Source of the DNA: Salinicoccus luteus DSM 17002
GTDB lineage: Bacteria; Bacillota; Bacilli; Staphylococcales; Salinicoccaceae
Length of the DNA stretch: 64,000 nt
Direction: 5' to 3'
Assembly: GCF_000712035.1 (NCBI RefSeq)
Contig: NZ_KL544008.1
Coordinates: 1-64,000, forward strand
Positions within the stretch are counted from its first letter, which is position 1. Each line of letters begins with the position of its first letter. The position numbers and the translations under genes were made by a program. A model generated the notes under the pieces. The model had not been told where the DNA came from and did not search any database. It saw only the letters and a program-made list of their open reading frames with translations. Below are positions 18,355-27,551 of the stretch, piece after piece.

Positions 18355-19443
18355 GTGAATATATCACGCAACAACTTGATGCTCAAAGAGCTGCTCGGGG
18401 TGGAGCATGCGGTCATACAGGCACCGATGGCAGGGGGCATCACGACCAAAAAACTGGTGGGTGCCGTCTCCGAAGCCGGTGGGCTTGGCATGATCGGTGC
18501 AGGAGGGATGGATGCAGATGCATTGCGCAACATGATCCGTGAACTGAAGAAGGAGCACGGAAGATCCTTCGGTGCCAACCTGTTCGTACCATGGGATTTC
18601 AAAGTCACTGAAGAGAATGTAGCCGAGGCCTATGAAGCACTCAGGCCCCTGTACGACCTCTTTGGTCTGGAGCAGGAACCTTTCACGCCTCCGGATATGG
18701 AAGATGTCAAAATGAAGTTCAACGCACAGCTCGACGTCATTGTGGAGGAGCAGGTGCCTGTATGCTCCTTCATATTCGGGATACCACAGAGCCATCACAT
18801 CGAACGCCTGAAAGAGGCGGGCACGATCCTGATCGGCACTGCGACAACAGTCGAGGAAGCCGAAGCCATCGAGCGTGCCGGTTTTGATGCTGTCGTTCTG
18901 CAGGGGGCTGAAGCAGGCGGGCACCGGGGGACATTCCTCAACCCGGTCGACGACAGTCTGGTGGGTCTGATGAGCCTGATTCCGGAAGCGGCAGACCAGC
19001 TCTCCATTCCGGTCATCGCTGCAGGCGGCATCATGGATGGACGCGGTGTTGCGGCTGCAAGGATACTCGGTGCAGCAGGTGTCCAGCTGGGTACGGCCTT
19101 CATCTCCACAGAAGAAAGCGGGGCGCATCGGGTACATAAGAATGCGCTGAGTGAAAACCGGCATATACCATCCGTATTGACGAAAGTATTTACAGGCCGG
19201 GCTGCCCGGGCAATCAAAAACACGTTCATCAGGGATATGGCCGAACAAACGAAAAGCATGGTCGACTATCCAGTGCAGAGGCGTCTGACCCAGCCGATAC
19301 AGGATGCCTCGAAAGTAAGGAACAGTACAGAGTATGCCATGCTCCTCGCCGGTCAGGGGAAAAGCATGGCGCGGACCATGTCTGCTGGTGAACTCGTGCG
19401 GCAGCTCGTGCTGGAGGCGAAAGAGTTTGGGGTCGATATATAG
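18355..19443 (+). CDS. Nitronate monooxygenase (2-nitropropane dioxygenase family)
   Basis: A 362-residue FMN-dependent TIM-barrel enzyme of the NMO/FabK-like family. FMN-binding segments are visible: VIQAPMAGGITTKKLVGAVS near 20-39, VVLQGAEAGGHRG near 181-193 and VIAAGGIMDGRGVAAARILGA near 222-242. Family members oxidise toxic nitronates such as propionate 3-nitronate; closely related FabK is an enoyl-ACP reductase, but fabI is present elsewhere in this window, so FabK activity is less likely. The start is a GTG after a G-rich ribosome site. It is a single gene, divergent from glpP. Confidence 0.85.
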   Translation: MNISRNNLMLKELLGVEHAVIQAPMAGGITTKKLVGAVSEAGGLGMIGAGGMDADALRNMIRELKKEHGRSFGANLFVPWDFKVTEENVAEAYEALRPLYDLFGLEQEPFTPPDMEDVKMKFNAQLDVIVEEQVPVCSFIFGIPQSHHIERLKEAGTILIGTATTVEEAEAIERAGFDAVVLQGAEAGGHRGTFLNPVDDSLVGLMSLIPEAADQLSIPVIAAGGIMDGRGVAAARILGAAGVQLGTAFISTEESGAHRVHKNALSENRHIPSVLTKVFTGRAARAIKNTFIRDMAEQTKSMVDYPVQRRLTQPIQDASKVRNSTEYAMLLAGQGKSMARTMSAGELVRQLVLEAKEFGVDI

Positions 19444-19490
19444 GCAGGACGGGGTATGATGGGGCACAGGTTCCAGAATACCCAATCAAA

Positions 19491-19520
19491 AAAGACTCAC
19501 CCATCACAGGGTGAGTCTTT
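19491..19520. terminator. Bidirectional terminator
   Basis: AAAGACTCACCC pairs with GGGTGAGTCTTT, with A and T runs on the two flanks; it serves the monooxygenase gene and the convergent small membrane gene. Confidence 0.9.
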
Positions 19521-19528
19521 TGCTATGA

Positions 19529-19726
19529 TCAATGGTTATGCTGTGCTTCGTTCGTCTCGTCCGGCTTGAGCATGAAATCGAGAACGATGATCGTCAACGT
19601 GACAAGTGCTGCCAGCAGTACACCGCTCCAGATATTGAGTGGCCCGCCGCCGCCAAGGCTGTTCAGAACGAAGTTGACCATTTGAGTCAGCATGAGTGCC
19701 CAGATGAAACTGATGATATACTTCAT
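19529..19726 (-). CDS. DUF2929 (YjzD-like) small membrane protein
   Basis: A 65-residue protein with two transmembrane helices (YIISFIWALMLTQMVNFVL and IWSGVLLAALVTLTIIVLDFML) joined by a Gly-rich turn, and a polar tail rich in Glu and His. It resembles the DUF2929 family, which in Bacillus and Staphylococcus sits near fabH, as it broadly does here with the opp operon between. No function is established. Confidence 0.75.
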   Translation of the reverse strand: MKYIISFIWALMLTQMVNFVLNSLGGGGPLNIWSGVLLAALVTLTIIVLDFMLKPDETNEAQHNH

Positions 19727-19866
19727 GGTCCTGCCTCCACTACATATTTATATAAGCTAATAATAACTTAAAACGGTTTCGATGTATAGTGCCAATCTCG
19801 AGGGGGCGGCACAAAAATAATCTTTTCACAGAGCAAGTCCGGAAGGCAGTCAACCATCCAATCATA

Positions 19867-19880
19867 TGTAATCGCTTTCA
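19867..19880. promoter_or_regulatory. cre site upstream of oppD
   Basis: TGTAATCGCTTTCA matches the CcpA consensus at all 14 positions. It lies about 100 bases before the proposed promoter, a position more often associated with activation or DNA looping than with simple blocking. Confidence 0.75.
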
Positions 19881-19982
19881 ATAAAAACGTAAATAATTGG
19901 AAAATAAGTTGAAAACCTTTATTCATTGGTGTATATTTAATTTCTGCAAATGCTTAAATATTGTTGCAATTCAAAAAACGGA

Positions 19983-20011
19983 TTGCAAAATATATTTTGG
20001 ACACGTACAAT
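19983..20011 (+). promoter_or_regulatory. Candidate oppD promoter
   Basis: TTGCAA, 17 bases, TACAAT. Confidence 0.6.
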
Positions 20012-20220
20012 ATATGGTGACGAAAAACTTTGGAATATACTGGGTGTAGGGGTATGACATACAAGATTTGCATCTGGATATGCCTATCATTTTAGATTCA
20101 GAACGGCATTTCCTTCATTCATCCATGCATATTCAAGGCGTCACATATATCGTGCAGGACTGGTTGCAGAAGCTAAGGAACATTCGATTAAGAACGAGGG
20201 GAAAGAATAGGTGAAAATAA

Positions 20221-21270
20221 ATGACTGAAAAGCTTTTAGAAGTGAATAACCTGACGACTTCCTTCAAAATCGGCAGCGAGTATTTCCCGGCGGTGGATGA
20301 TGTCTCACTCAGCATCCAGCCGAATGAAGTGCTTGCGCTCGTAGGGGAATCAGGCTCAGGAAAAAGTGCCACAGCATTCTCACTGATGGGGCTCCATAGA
20401 AAAGCCCGCATTGAAGGGGAGGTCAATTTCCAGGGACAGAACCTTCTGAAACTGAACGAAGGCAAGATGAACAAGATACGTGGGGGTGACCTGGCGATGA
20501 TATTCCAGGATCCGATGACGGCGCTCAATCCACTGATGAAGATAAAGCAGCAGATTATTGAAACACTCAAGATACATAATACGAAAGCGAAGAACGAAAG
20601 GGAGGCCTATGCTGTCGAACTGCTGGACCGCGTTGGCATCCCGCGTCCGGATCGGGTGGCTGAAGCCTACCCGCATGAACTATCAGGTGGGATGCGTCAG
20701 CGTGTCGTCATCGCCATCGCGATCGCCAATCGTCCGAAGCTGCTCATCGCCGATGAGCCGACGACGGCACTCGATGTAACAATCCAGGCCCAGATCCTCG
20801 ACCTGATCCGTGAACTTCAGGACGATTTGAATTCAGGTGTCCTCCTGATTACACACGACCTTGGGGTCGTGGCTGAAATGGCTGATCGTGTAGCGGTCAT
20901 GTATGCCGGACAGATCGTCGAAGTGGCACCGGTACGGGAGCTCTTCAAGAACCCGCAGCATCCATATACACGCTCACTTTTGAATTCATTGCCGACCGAA
21001 TCCATGCTGGGCAGCAAGCTGCATGTCATACAGGGTGTGGTGCCGGCACTGAACAAGATGGACCGTACAGGCTGCCGCTTCGCTCCGCGTATCCCATGGG
21101 TGCCTGCTTCCGAACATGAGAAGAATCCAAAGCTCAGGGAAATCGCAGATGATCATTATGTGCGCTGCACCTGCTACAAGAACTTTTCTCTCGGCAGTGA
21201 AACTCCCCAAAATATCGATGCAGAGGAATACCAGATTGAAACAGGGGCCCGGGGAGGAAGCGTACGATGA
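20221..21270 (+). CDS. oppD: Oligopeptide ABC transporter ATPase OppD
   Basis: One of two ATPases of an oligopeptide importer. The 349-residue protein has Walker A VGESGSGKSATAFSLMG near 41-57, signature LSGGMRQRVVIAIAIA near 156, Walker B LLIADEPTTALDVT near 177, and the C-terminal oligopeptide extension with PYTRSLLNSLPT and paired cysteines in GCRFAPR and YVRCTCY. Its stop overlaps the oppF start by four bases (ATGA). The order here, D-F-B-C then A, differs from the B-C-D-F-A order in the corresponding S. aureus locus. Confidence 0.93.
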   Translation: MTEKLLEVNNLTTSFKIGSEYFPAVDDVSLSIQPNEVLALVGESGSGKSATAFSLMGLHRKARIEGEVNFQGQNLLKLNEGKMNKIRGGDLAMIFQDPMTALNPLMKIKQQIIETLKIHNTKAKNEREAYAVELLDRVGIPRPDRVAEAYPHELSGGMRQRVVIAIAIANRPKLLIADEPTTALDVTIQAQILDLIRELQDDLNSGVLLITHDLGVVAEMADRVAVMYAGQIVEVAPVRELFKNPQHPYTRSLLNSLPTESMLGSKLHVIQGVVPALNKMDRTGCRFAPRIPWVPASEHEKNPKLREIADDHYVRCTCYKNFSLGSETPQNIDAEEYQIETGARGGSVR

Positions 21271-22196
21271 ATCTATTGGAAATAAAAGATCTTAAAGTCC
21301 ACTATCCAATAAAGGGCGGCTTCTTCAATACGGTCAAAGATCATGTCAAGGCGGTGGATGGCGTCAGCATCAGCATCCCTGAAGGAACGACATACGGTCT
21401 GGTCGGGGAATCCGGCTCGGGAAAGACGACGACAGGAAAAGCCGTCATGGGCCTCAACCATGTGACCAGCGGCGAAATCTTTTTCGATGGCCAGAAGCTC
21501 AACAGCAAAGGGAAGAAGGTCGATGTCAGGGATGATATCCAGATGATCTTCCAGGATCCCTATTCCTCACTCAATCCCAGGAAGCGCGTATTCGACATCG
21601 TCGCCGAACCGATCAGGAACTATCATAAGAAAACGAGGGGGGAACTGGTCCCGGAAGTGCTTGGGCTGCTCCAGCGTGTAGGGCTGCCGCCGGGTTCCCT
21701 CTACAAGTACCCGCATGAGTTCTCGGGCGGACAGCGCCAGCGGATCGGGGTGGCACGGGCCATCGCCCTGAATCCGAAGCTGATCATCGCGGACGAACCT
21801 GTATCGGCACTCGACGTGTCGGTGCAGGCGCAGGTGCTCAACTTCATGCAGGACATCCAGCAGGATATGAACCTTACGATGATGTTCATCGCCCATGACC
21901 TTGGGGTCGTCCGCCACATGTGCCGGCATATCGGCATCATGTATCAGGGCCGTCTCGTGGAAGAGGGCAGGACCGAAGAAATCTTCAAAAATCCGCAGCA
22001 CATCTATACGAAGCGGCTGATTGCAGCGATTCCCGATACGGATGTGGATGAAATCGAAAACAATCTCGCATTCAGACAGATGGTCAAGGAGGAATATGAT
22101 CGGAATTTTGCCGATCACCTTGATGAAGAGGGCAGAGCCTTCCCGCTGCAATCCATTACGGAGACGCACAGAGTGGCGTTGCCGGTGAAAGGTTGA
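21267..22196 (+). CDS. oppF: Oligopeptide ABC transporter ATPase OppF
   Basis: Partner ATPase of OppD, 309 residues. Walker A VGESGSGKTTTGKAVMG is near 49, the Q-loop is in IQMIFQDPYSSLNP, the signature FSGGQRQRIGVARAI is near 151 and Walker B LIIADEPVSALDVS near 173. Compared with many OppF proteins it lacks the cysteine-bearing C-terminal tail. It is translationally coupled to oppD and followed after seven bases by oppB. Confidence 0.93.
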   Translation: MNLLEIKDLKVHYPIKGGFFNTVKDHVKAVDGVSISIPEGTTYGLVGESGSGKTTTGKAVMGLNHVTSGEIFFDGQKLNSKGKKVDVRDDIQMIFQDPYSSLNPRKRVFDIVAEPIRNYHKKTRGELVPEVLGLLQRVGLPPGSLYKYPHEFSGGQRQRIGVARAIALNPKLIIADEPVSALDVSVQAQVLNFMQDIQQDMNLTMMFIAHDLGVVRHMCRHIGIMYQGRLVEEGRTEEIFKNPQHIYTKRLIAAIPDTDVDEIENNLAFRQMVKEEYDRNFADHLDEEGRAFPLQSITETHRVALPVKG

Positions 22197-22203
22197 TGAA
22201 CAT

Positions 22204-23166
22204 ATGCTGAAATTTACGATTCGAAGACTGCTTATCACATTCCCGCAGCTCGTCATCCTGAGTGTACTTGTATTCATTATGGGATCGATGATGCCGGGTG
22301 ACGCACTCTCCGGGCTGATCGATCCGTCCATCCCGGCTGAAGCCATTCAGGCAAGAAGGGAACAGCTCGGACTCGACAATCCATGGTACATCCAGTACAG
22401 GGACTGGATATTCGCGATGTTCCAGGGTGATTTTGGAACTTCCATCTTCCATCAGCGTCCGGTCATGGACGTGATCGGTGACCGTCTGATGAACACGGTA
22501 TGGCTCTCGCTGTTCTCGACAGTGCTGATCTACCTGCTCGGTCTGCCGCTCGGACTCGTATCCGGCCGCTACAACGACTCCCTGCTCGATAATGCAATTA
22601 CTGGGTATACATACCTCGGGTTTGCAACGCCGCAGTTCATTTTCGGACTCATCATACTATGGATCTTCGGCTATAATTTGGGTTGGTTCCCGACAGGGGG
22701 CTCCGTGGCACCAGGTCTCGAACCGGGCAGCATCGATTATATACTGAGTAAAATAAACCATCTTGTCCTGCCGAGTTTCGCAATCGCCCTGATCGGATTG
22801 GTTGGGACGGTGCAGTATTTGAGAAGCGGTATCATTGAGACGAAGCAGAAGGACTTCATCATCCTGGCACGTGCGAAAGGGGTCAAGGAATCTGCAGTGT
22901 ACAACAAGCACGTCTTCAGAAACTCCATACTGCCGATTGCAGCATTCTTTGGCTACGAGATCGTCGCCCTCCTGGGCGGTTCGATCTTTATAGAAATGAT
23001 CTATAGCTATCCCGGTATGGGCCGTCTGTTCCTGGACTCCATCTCGACACGTGATTTCAGTGTGGCGAATGTGCTCATCCTGTTCTACGGGTTCCTGGCA
23101 ATCGTGGGTGCACTAGTGTCCGACATCATTCTGAGTATCGTAGATCCTAGGATCCGCATCAAATAG
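22204..23166 (+). CDS. oppB: Oligopeptide ABC transporter permease OppB
   Basis: A 320-residue membrane permease with six transmembrane helices. The N-terminal pattern MLKFTIRRLLITFPQLVILS, and the docking loop ARAKGVKESAVYNKHVFRNS near 222-241 with the EAA-type glycine, are diagnostic of OppB/DppB permeases. It forms the channel with OppC. Confidence 0.93.
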   Translation: MLKFTIRRLLITFPQLVILSVLVFIMGSMMPGDALSGLIDPSIPAEAIQARREQLGLDNPWYIQYRDWIFAMFQGDFGTSIFHQRPVMDVIGDRLMNTVWLSLFSTVLIYLLGLPLGLVSGRYNDSLLDNAITGYTYLGFATPQFIFGLIILWIFGYNLGWFPTGGSVAPGLEPGSIDYILSKINHLVLPSFAIALIGLVGTVQYLRSGIIETKQKDFIILARAKGVKESAVYNKHVFRNSILPIAAFFGYEIVALLGGSIFIEMIYSYPGMGRLFLDSISTRDFSVANVLILFYGFLAIVGALVSDIILSIVDPRIRIK

Positions 23167-23181
23167 GAGGGAGCGTATAAA

Positions 23182-24306
23182 GTGAGCAATAGAAATGATT
23201 TAAATCAGAATTCCGGCGCCGGGCGCCGGGAAGAAGATGCAAACAAGGACAAAGCGCGTCTCCGTCAGCAGGAACTGGATCGTCGCAGTACGGAAAGTGG
23301 TGACAGGCCAAGAGATGGAGATCCATTCGAATCACATACGGATGATGACCATACCTACGAAAAGGGCGATATGGACATGACCGTCAAGGCAGATCTGCCG
23401 CACGGGGCGTCGGGTCACGGCGCCCTCGATTCGAAGAATCTCCCACGGAGTACACCCGGGTGGAGAATCATCATCCGGGAAGTGATTGCAGACAAGCTTG
23501 CGCTGTTCTCACTGATCATATTTACACTCATTACGGCATATGTATTCGGCCTGACGATGTTCCTCGACCGGGAAGAAATTGTCATGGTCGACCTGTTTGC
23601 CATAAATCAGCCACCGGATGAGACATTCAGGCTCGGCACGGATTACGGGGGCAGGGACATCTTTGGCCAGTTGATTATCGGGACGAGGAACTCTCTTGCG
23701 ATCGGGATACTCGTGACACTGATGAGTGTCGGCTTCGGAATTGTTTATGGTGTCGTTTCCGGGTACTTCGGTGGACGTGTTGATAATATCATGATGCGCA
23801 TCGTCGATTTCTTCATGGTTCTGCCATTCCTGATGATCGTCATTGTTTTCGTTACGATCTCACCATCATATGATATATTCACCTTCTCATTCATGATGGC
23901 GGCATTCCTGTGGACAGGTACCGCGCGCCTTATTCGTTCATTGGCCATCCAGGAAAGGGAACTTGACTATATCAATGCATCGAAGACACTCGGCAGTTCC
24001 CATGGCAAAATCGTGTTTACACAACTGATGCCGAACCTCGTCGGCATCATCATTGTCAACGGTACACTGTCGCTTGCGGCGAATATCGGAATCGAATCGG
24101 GACTGTCATTCCTTGGTTTCGGTTTCCCGGAGGACTATCCATCCCTCGGTACGTTGTTGGCTTATGCGATAAATTCCCAGACACTGCAGCACAGGCCATG
24201 GATCTGGGTGCCGGCGGCAATCATGATTCTCGTCCTCATGCTGTGTGTGCGCAACATCGGTGAAGCGATGAGACGTGCAGGCGACGCCAGACAGAGACAG
24301 GCATAA
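23182..24306 (+). CDS. oppC: Oligopeptide ABC transporter permease OppC with long charged N-terminal extension
   Basis: A 374-residue permease. Residues 1 to about 92 are hydrophilic and rich in Asp, Arg, Gln and Glu (for example KDKARLRQQELDRRSTES) before the first membrane helix at DKLALFSLIIFTLITAYVFG; typical OppC proteins have only 10-40 residues there. The transport part is normal: LGTDYGGRDIFGQLIIGTRNSL near 150 and the docking loop NASKTLGSSHGKIVFTQLMP near 259. The GTG start follows GGAGGGAGCG by a good distance, so the extension appears to be translated. It could be cytoplasmic and interact with the ATPases; its role is unknown. Confidence 0.9.
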   Translation: MSNRNDLNQNSGAGRREEDANKDKARLRQQELDRRSTESGDRPRDGDPFESHTDDDHTYEKGDMDMTVKADLPHGASGHGALDSKNLPRSTPGWRIIIREVIADKLALFSLIIFTLITAYVFGLTMFLDREEIVMVDLFAINQPPDETFRLGTDYGGRDIFGQLIIGTRNSLAIGILVTLMSVGFGIVYGVVSGYFGGRVDNIMMRIVDFFMVLPFLMIVIVFVTISPSYDIFTFSFMMAAFLWTGTARLIRSLAIQERELDYINASKTLGSSHGKIVFTQLMPNLVGIIIVNGTLSLAANIGIESGLSFLGFGFPEDYPSLGTLLAYAINSQTLQHRPWIWVPAAIMILVLMLCVRNIGEAMRRAGDARQRQA

Positions 24307-24311
24307 TTTGC

Positions 24312-24335
24312 AGGGTTCCAGTGAAATGGAACCCT
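24312..24335 (+). other. Hairpin between oppC and oppA
   Basis: AGGGTTCCA pairs with TGGAACCCT right after the oppC stop, without a T run. It may stabilise the upstream mRNA or weakly terminate. The remaining 270 bases to oppA hold a cre site and a TATAAT box but no gene. Confidence 0.55.
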
Positions 24336-24350
24336 ATAAATGAAATAAAG

Positions 24351-24364
24351 TGAAAGCGGTTTCA
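24351..24364. promoter_or_regulatory. cre site upstream of oppA
   Basis: TGAAAGCGGTTTCA matches the CcpA consensus at all 14 positions and is nearly palindromic. It lies about 50 bases before a TATAAT box (24409-24414) that probably starts a separate oppA transcript. Confidence 0.82.
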
Positions 24365-24603
24365 ATGAAATTGTCTGTATTTACAAGAAATTAACAATTG
24401 AGTGTTATAATACACATAAATTGAAAATAATGCTTAACAAAATGTTGATATTTCAGACAATTGTGATAACATTGTGTATAGACAGAATTACATACACATT
24501 AAACGGAATCACATTTATTACCATATTATGGTACTAAGTTTCAGCCTTAAACTGAACTTGAGTATATATCAGTTTATATTTTTAAATACAGGGAGGAAAT
24601 AAG

Positions 24604-26475
24604 ATGGGGAAATATTCGTGGTCCAAACTGATGTTTCTTACGATGCTGATCATGGTATTGGCATTGGCTGCATGCGGCGGAGGCTCTGAAGAGGAAACAT
24701 CTGAAGAGGAAGGATCGGGTGACACAGGTTCTGAGGAATCTACAGAAGAAGGCTCTGAAGAGGAGACAGAGGAAGGTTCCGATGATTCTGCTTCAGCTGA
24801 AGACATATACAATTATGAAGACTTCAATAAGACAGTATCAAACGACGGTGAAGTGACAGGGGAAGGCACACTCAAAGTGGGTCTGACATCCGATACACCG
24901 TTCGAAGGTACGCTCAACTTCAACCTCTATCAGGGGAACCCGGACTTTGAAGTCATCAGCCTTTTCGATGAACCATTGCTGACGATGGACGAGGACTTCC
25001 AGTTCACGAACGACGGCGCAATGACTTTTGAAGTCAATGAAGATGATAACACTGTAACGTTCACCCTCAATGAAGATGTTACATGGCATGACGGTGAACC
25101 GGCTACAATCGAGGATTATGTCTATGCCTACGAAGTCATCGGACATCCGGAGTATCCGGGCATCCGTGGCGCAACGGACGGCTTTACACTACTTGAAGGA
25201 TATAACGAATACAAGGCAGGAGAGGCGGATGAAATCTCCGGCATCGAAGTCATCGATGAGCAGACAGCCGTGTTCACATACACTGAACTCGCACCATCCT
25301 TGACAGCTGGCGGCTTCTGGTACTATCTGATGCCTGAACACCACTATGAAGGTGTAGAGATTGCAGACATGGCCGAAGCGCCACAGACTCGTGAGAACCC
25401 GCTCGGTATCGGACCTTACAAAGTGGACTCTGTGACTCCTGGGGAAGCGGTCGTAATGTCCAAGTTCGAAGACTATTGGAGAGGCGAGCCGAACTTGGAT
25501 GGCATCGAACTCAGCGTCGTATCTCCATCTTCTGTAGCGAATGCGATGGAAACAGGCGAAATCGATCTGGCAATCAACTTCCCGACTGACCAGTTCCCAG
25601 ATGTTTCCGAAATGGAAGGTGTGGAATGGCTGGCCAACATTGAAGGATCCTATACGTATATCGGCTTCAAGCTCGGTGAGTGGAACGAAGACGAAGGACG
25701 TGTGGACTATAAGCCTGAAGAAATGAAGATGGGCGATCCTGAACTCCGTCGTGCGATGTGGCATGCGATGGACAACGATGCAGTCGGTGAGCGTTTCTAT
25801 AATGGTCTCCGCTGGAAGGCGACGACTCTGATTACGCCATATCATGCGAACTGGCATGACGACAGCGTTGAGGTGCCTGAGTACGACCCTGACCAGGCGA
25901 ACCAGATCCTTGACGAAGCAGGATATGAAGATACGGACGGCGATGGCTTCCGCGAAACGCCAGAGGGCGAACCGCTCGAAATCAACTTTGCTTCAATGTC
26001 CGGCGGCGACATTGCAGAGCCGCTTGCCAACTACTACATTCAGTCCTGGAAGGATATCGGCCTGAATGTACAGCTGACGAACGGCCGACTGATCGAATTC
26101 AACACATTCTATGACATGCTCGAAAACGATGATCCTGAAGTGGATGTATATCAGGGTGCATGGGGCGTTGGTTCTGATGTGGATCCGTACGGACTCTATG
26201 GTCCGGATGTGGATTTCAACTACCCGCGTTATGAGAGTGAAGAGAGCACACAGCTGATGGAGGAAGGCAACTCTCCGGAAGCGTTCGATGTAGAGAGAAG
26301 ACAGGAAATCTACAACGAGTGGCAGGCGCTGATGGTTGAGGAGATGCCGGTAGTGCCGACACTCTACAGGTCATTCGTTGTTCCTGTAAACGAAAGAGTC
26401 GTCAACTACAGCATCGATCTCGGCTTCAATGAAGAAACTGCACCTTACAACTGGGGTGTGACGGAAACGGAATAG
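24604..26475 (+). CDS. oppA: Oligopeptide-binding lipoprotein OppA
   Basis: Family 5 extracellular solute-binding protein, 623 residues. It has a lipoprotein signal with lipobox LAAC (Cys24), then a roughly 40-residue low-complexity linker made almost only of Glu, Ser, Gly, Asp and Thr, and the SBP_bac_5 domain with LTSDTPFEGTLNF, WHDGEPATIEDYVYAYE near 160 and a C-terminal GSDVDPYGLYGPD segment. It is followed by a strong terminator. The acidic linker and body fit a salt-adapted surface protein. It is preceded by its own cre site and probably its own promoter, giving more binding protein than permease. Confidence 0.93.
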   Translation: MGKYSWSKLMFLTMLIMVLALAACGGGSEEETSEEEGSGDTGSEESTEEGSEEETEEGSDDSASAEDIYNYEDFNKTVSNDGEVTGEGTLKVGLTSDTPFEGTLNFNLYQGNPDFEVISLFDEPLLTMDEDFQFTNDGAMTFEVNEDDNTVTFTLNEDVTWHDGEPATIEDYVYAYEVIGHPEYPGIRGATDGFTLLEGYNEYKAGEADEISGIEVIDEQTAVFTYTELAPSLTAGGFWYYLMPEHHYEGVEIADMAEAPQTRENPLGIGPYKVDSVTPGEAVVMSKFEDYWRGEPNLDGIELSVVSPSSVANAMETGEIDLAINFPTDQFPDVSEMEGVEWLANIEGSYTYIGFKLGEWNEDEGRVDYKPEEMKMGDPELRRAMWHAMDNDAVGERFYNGLRWKATTLITPYHANWHDDSVEVPEYDPDQANQILDEAGYEDTDGDGFRETPEGEPLEINFASMSGGDIAEPLANYYIQSWKDIGLNVQLTNGRLIEFNTFYDMLENDDPEVDVYQGAWGVGSDVDPYGLYGPDVDFNYPRYESEESTQLMEEGNSPEAFDVERRQEIYNEWQALMVEEMPVVPTLYRSFVVPVNERVVNYSIDLGFNEETAPYNWGVTETE

Positions 26476-26488
26476 CTTGCAGCACTCG

Positions 26489-26519
26489 AGCACTCATGCT
26501 TGGCATGGGTGCTTTTTTT
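26489..26519 (+). terminator. oppA terminator
   Basis: AGCACTCATGC pairs with GCATGGGTGCT (one wobble) around a TTG loop, followed by seven T residues. Confidence 0.92.
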
Positions 26520-26547
26520 GTTGTATGCATTTCTCAAATGTGATAAA

Positions 26548-26564
26548 TTAGTACCTAGTGATAA
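26548..26564. promoter_or_regulatory. FapR operator at fabH
   Basis: TTAGTACCTAGTGATAA fits the 17-base FapR box (TTAGTACCTRGTNNTAA-like). FapR represses fatty acid and phospholipid genes and is released by malonyl-CoA. The box lies 25 bases before fabH, over the likely promoter. Confidence 0.85.
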
Positions 26565-26588
26565 TATGAGATTATAAGGTGTGGTCAA

Positions 26589-27551
26589 ATGAAGAATGTA
26601 GGTGTTCTGGGTCTGGGGACCTATGTACCGGAGAAGGTATTTACCAACCATGACTTTGAGAAAATACTTGATACGTCCGACGAATGGATTACAGAAATGA
26701 CAGGAATAAAGGAACGGCGTTATGCCGAAGGTATGGATACAAGCGACATGGCCTATGAGGCGGCCAGGGAAGCGATAGAGAATTCAGGCGTCAAGAGCGA
26801 GGAGATCGATCTTGTCATCGTGGCGACTTCGACAGGGGATCACCAGTTCCCGACTGTTGCGACCACGCTGCAGAAGCGGCTCGGCTTGAGGCCGGTGCCG
26901 TCGATGGACCAGCTGGCAGCCTGTACGGGCTTCATCTATGCGATGGTCACAGCCCAGCAGTTCATCCAAACGGGGACCTACAAACATGTTCTGGTGGTCG
27001 GGGCGGACAAACTGTCCAAAATCACCGACTTCGACGACCGATCTACGGCTGTCCTGTTTGGTGATGGTGCCGGTGCCGTCGTCATGGGTGAAGTGGCGGA
27101 TGGCTACGGCATGCACTCCTTCGAACTCGGCAGCAACGGCCATGGCGGCCCGTATCTGTATGACGATGAAGAAAACGGCAACATCAGGATGAATGGCCGG
27201 GAAGTCTACAAGTTTGCCGTCAGGCAGATGGGTGAGTCCAGCGTCAGTGTGACGGAGAAAGCAGGACTGGCCAAGGAAGACATCGATATGCTGGTGCCGC
27301 ACCAGGCGAACATCCGCATCATGAATGCAGCCCGCGAACGCATGGGACTGCCGGAGGACCGCATGAGTATAACCGTTGACAGATATGGAAATACTTCGGC
27401 TGCTTCAATACCGTTAAGTATCCATCATGAAGTTAAAAATGGTAGAATAAAGTCAGGAGACACCCTCGTTCTGGTCGGCTTTGGCGGCGGCCTGACATGG
27501 GGGGCAATTTGCCTGACATGGGGAGACAATAAGGAGGAAACTCATGGATAA
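26589..27551 (+). CDS. fabH: 3-oxoacyl-ACP synthase III
   Basis: Starts each fatty acid by condensing acyl-CoA with malonyl-ACP; in Gram-positives it sets the branched-chain primer. The 320-residue protein has the full catalytic triad: Cys112 in AACTGF, His238 in VPHQANIR and Asn268 in YGNTSAAS. The active-site block reads DQLAACTGF, slightly different from the more common AAACAGF. It starts shortly after the FapR box and overlaps fabF by eight bases, so the two are coupled. Confidence 0.96.
   Translation: MKNVGVLGLGTYVPEKVFTNHDFEKILDTSDEWITEMTGIKERRYAEGMDTSDMAYEAAREAIENSGVKSEEIDLVIVATSTGDHQFPTVATTLQKRLGLRPVPSMDQLAACTGFIYAMVTAQQFIQTGTYKHVLVVGADKLSKITDFDDRSTAVLFGDGAGAVVMGEVADGYGMHSFELGSNGHGGPYLYDDEENGNIRMNGREVYKFAVRQMGESSVSVTEKAGLAKEDIDMLVPHQANIRIMNAARERMGLPEDRMSITVDRYGNTSAASIPLSIHHEVKNGRIKSGDTLVLVGFGGGLTWGAICLTWGDNKEETHG

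Larger units (their letters stand above)
19740..20220. other. Gene-free stretch upstream of oppD
   Basis: About 480 bases with no supported gene. It holds a perfect cre site and a SigA-type promoter listed separately, followed by a leader of roughly 200 bases before oppD. No riboswitch fold or terminator was recognised in the leader. Confidence 0.7.

Noticed and set aside
19888-19910. Possible CodY box before oppD (AATTGGAAAATA region)
   Set aside because: About five mismatches to AATTTTCWGAAAATT in AT-rich DNA; not distinguishable from chance.
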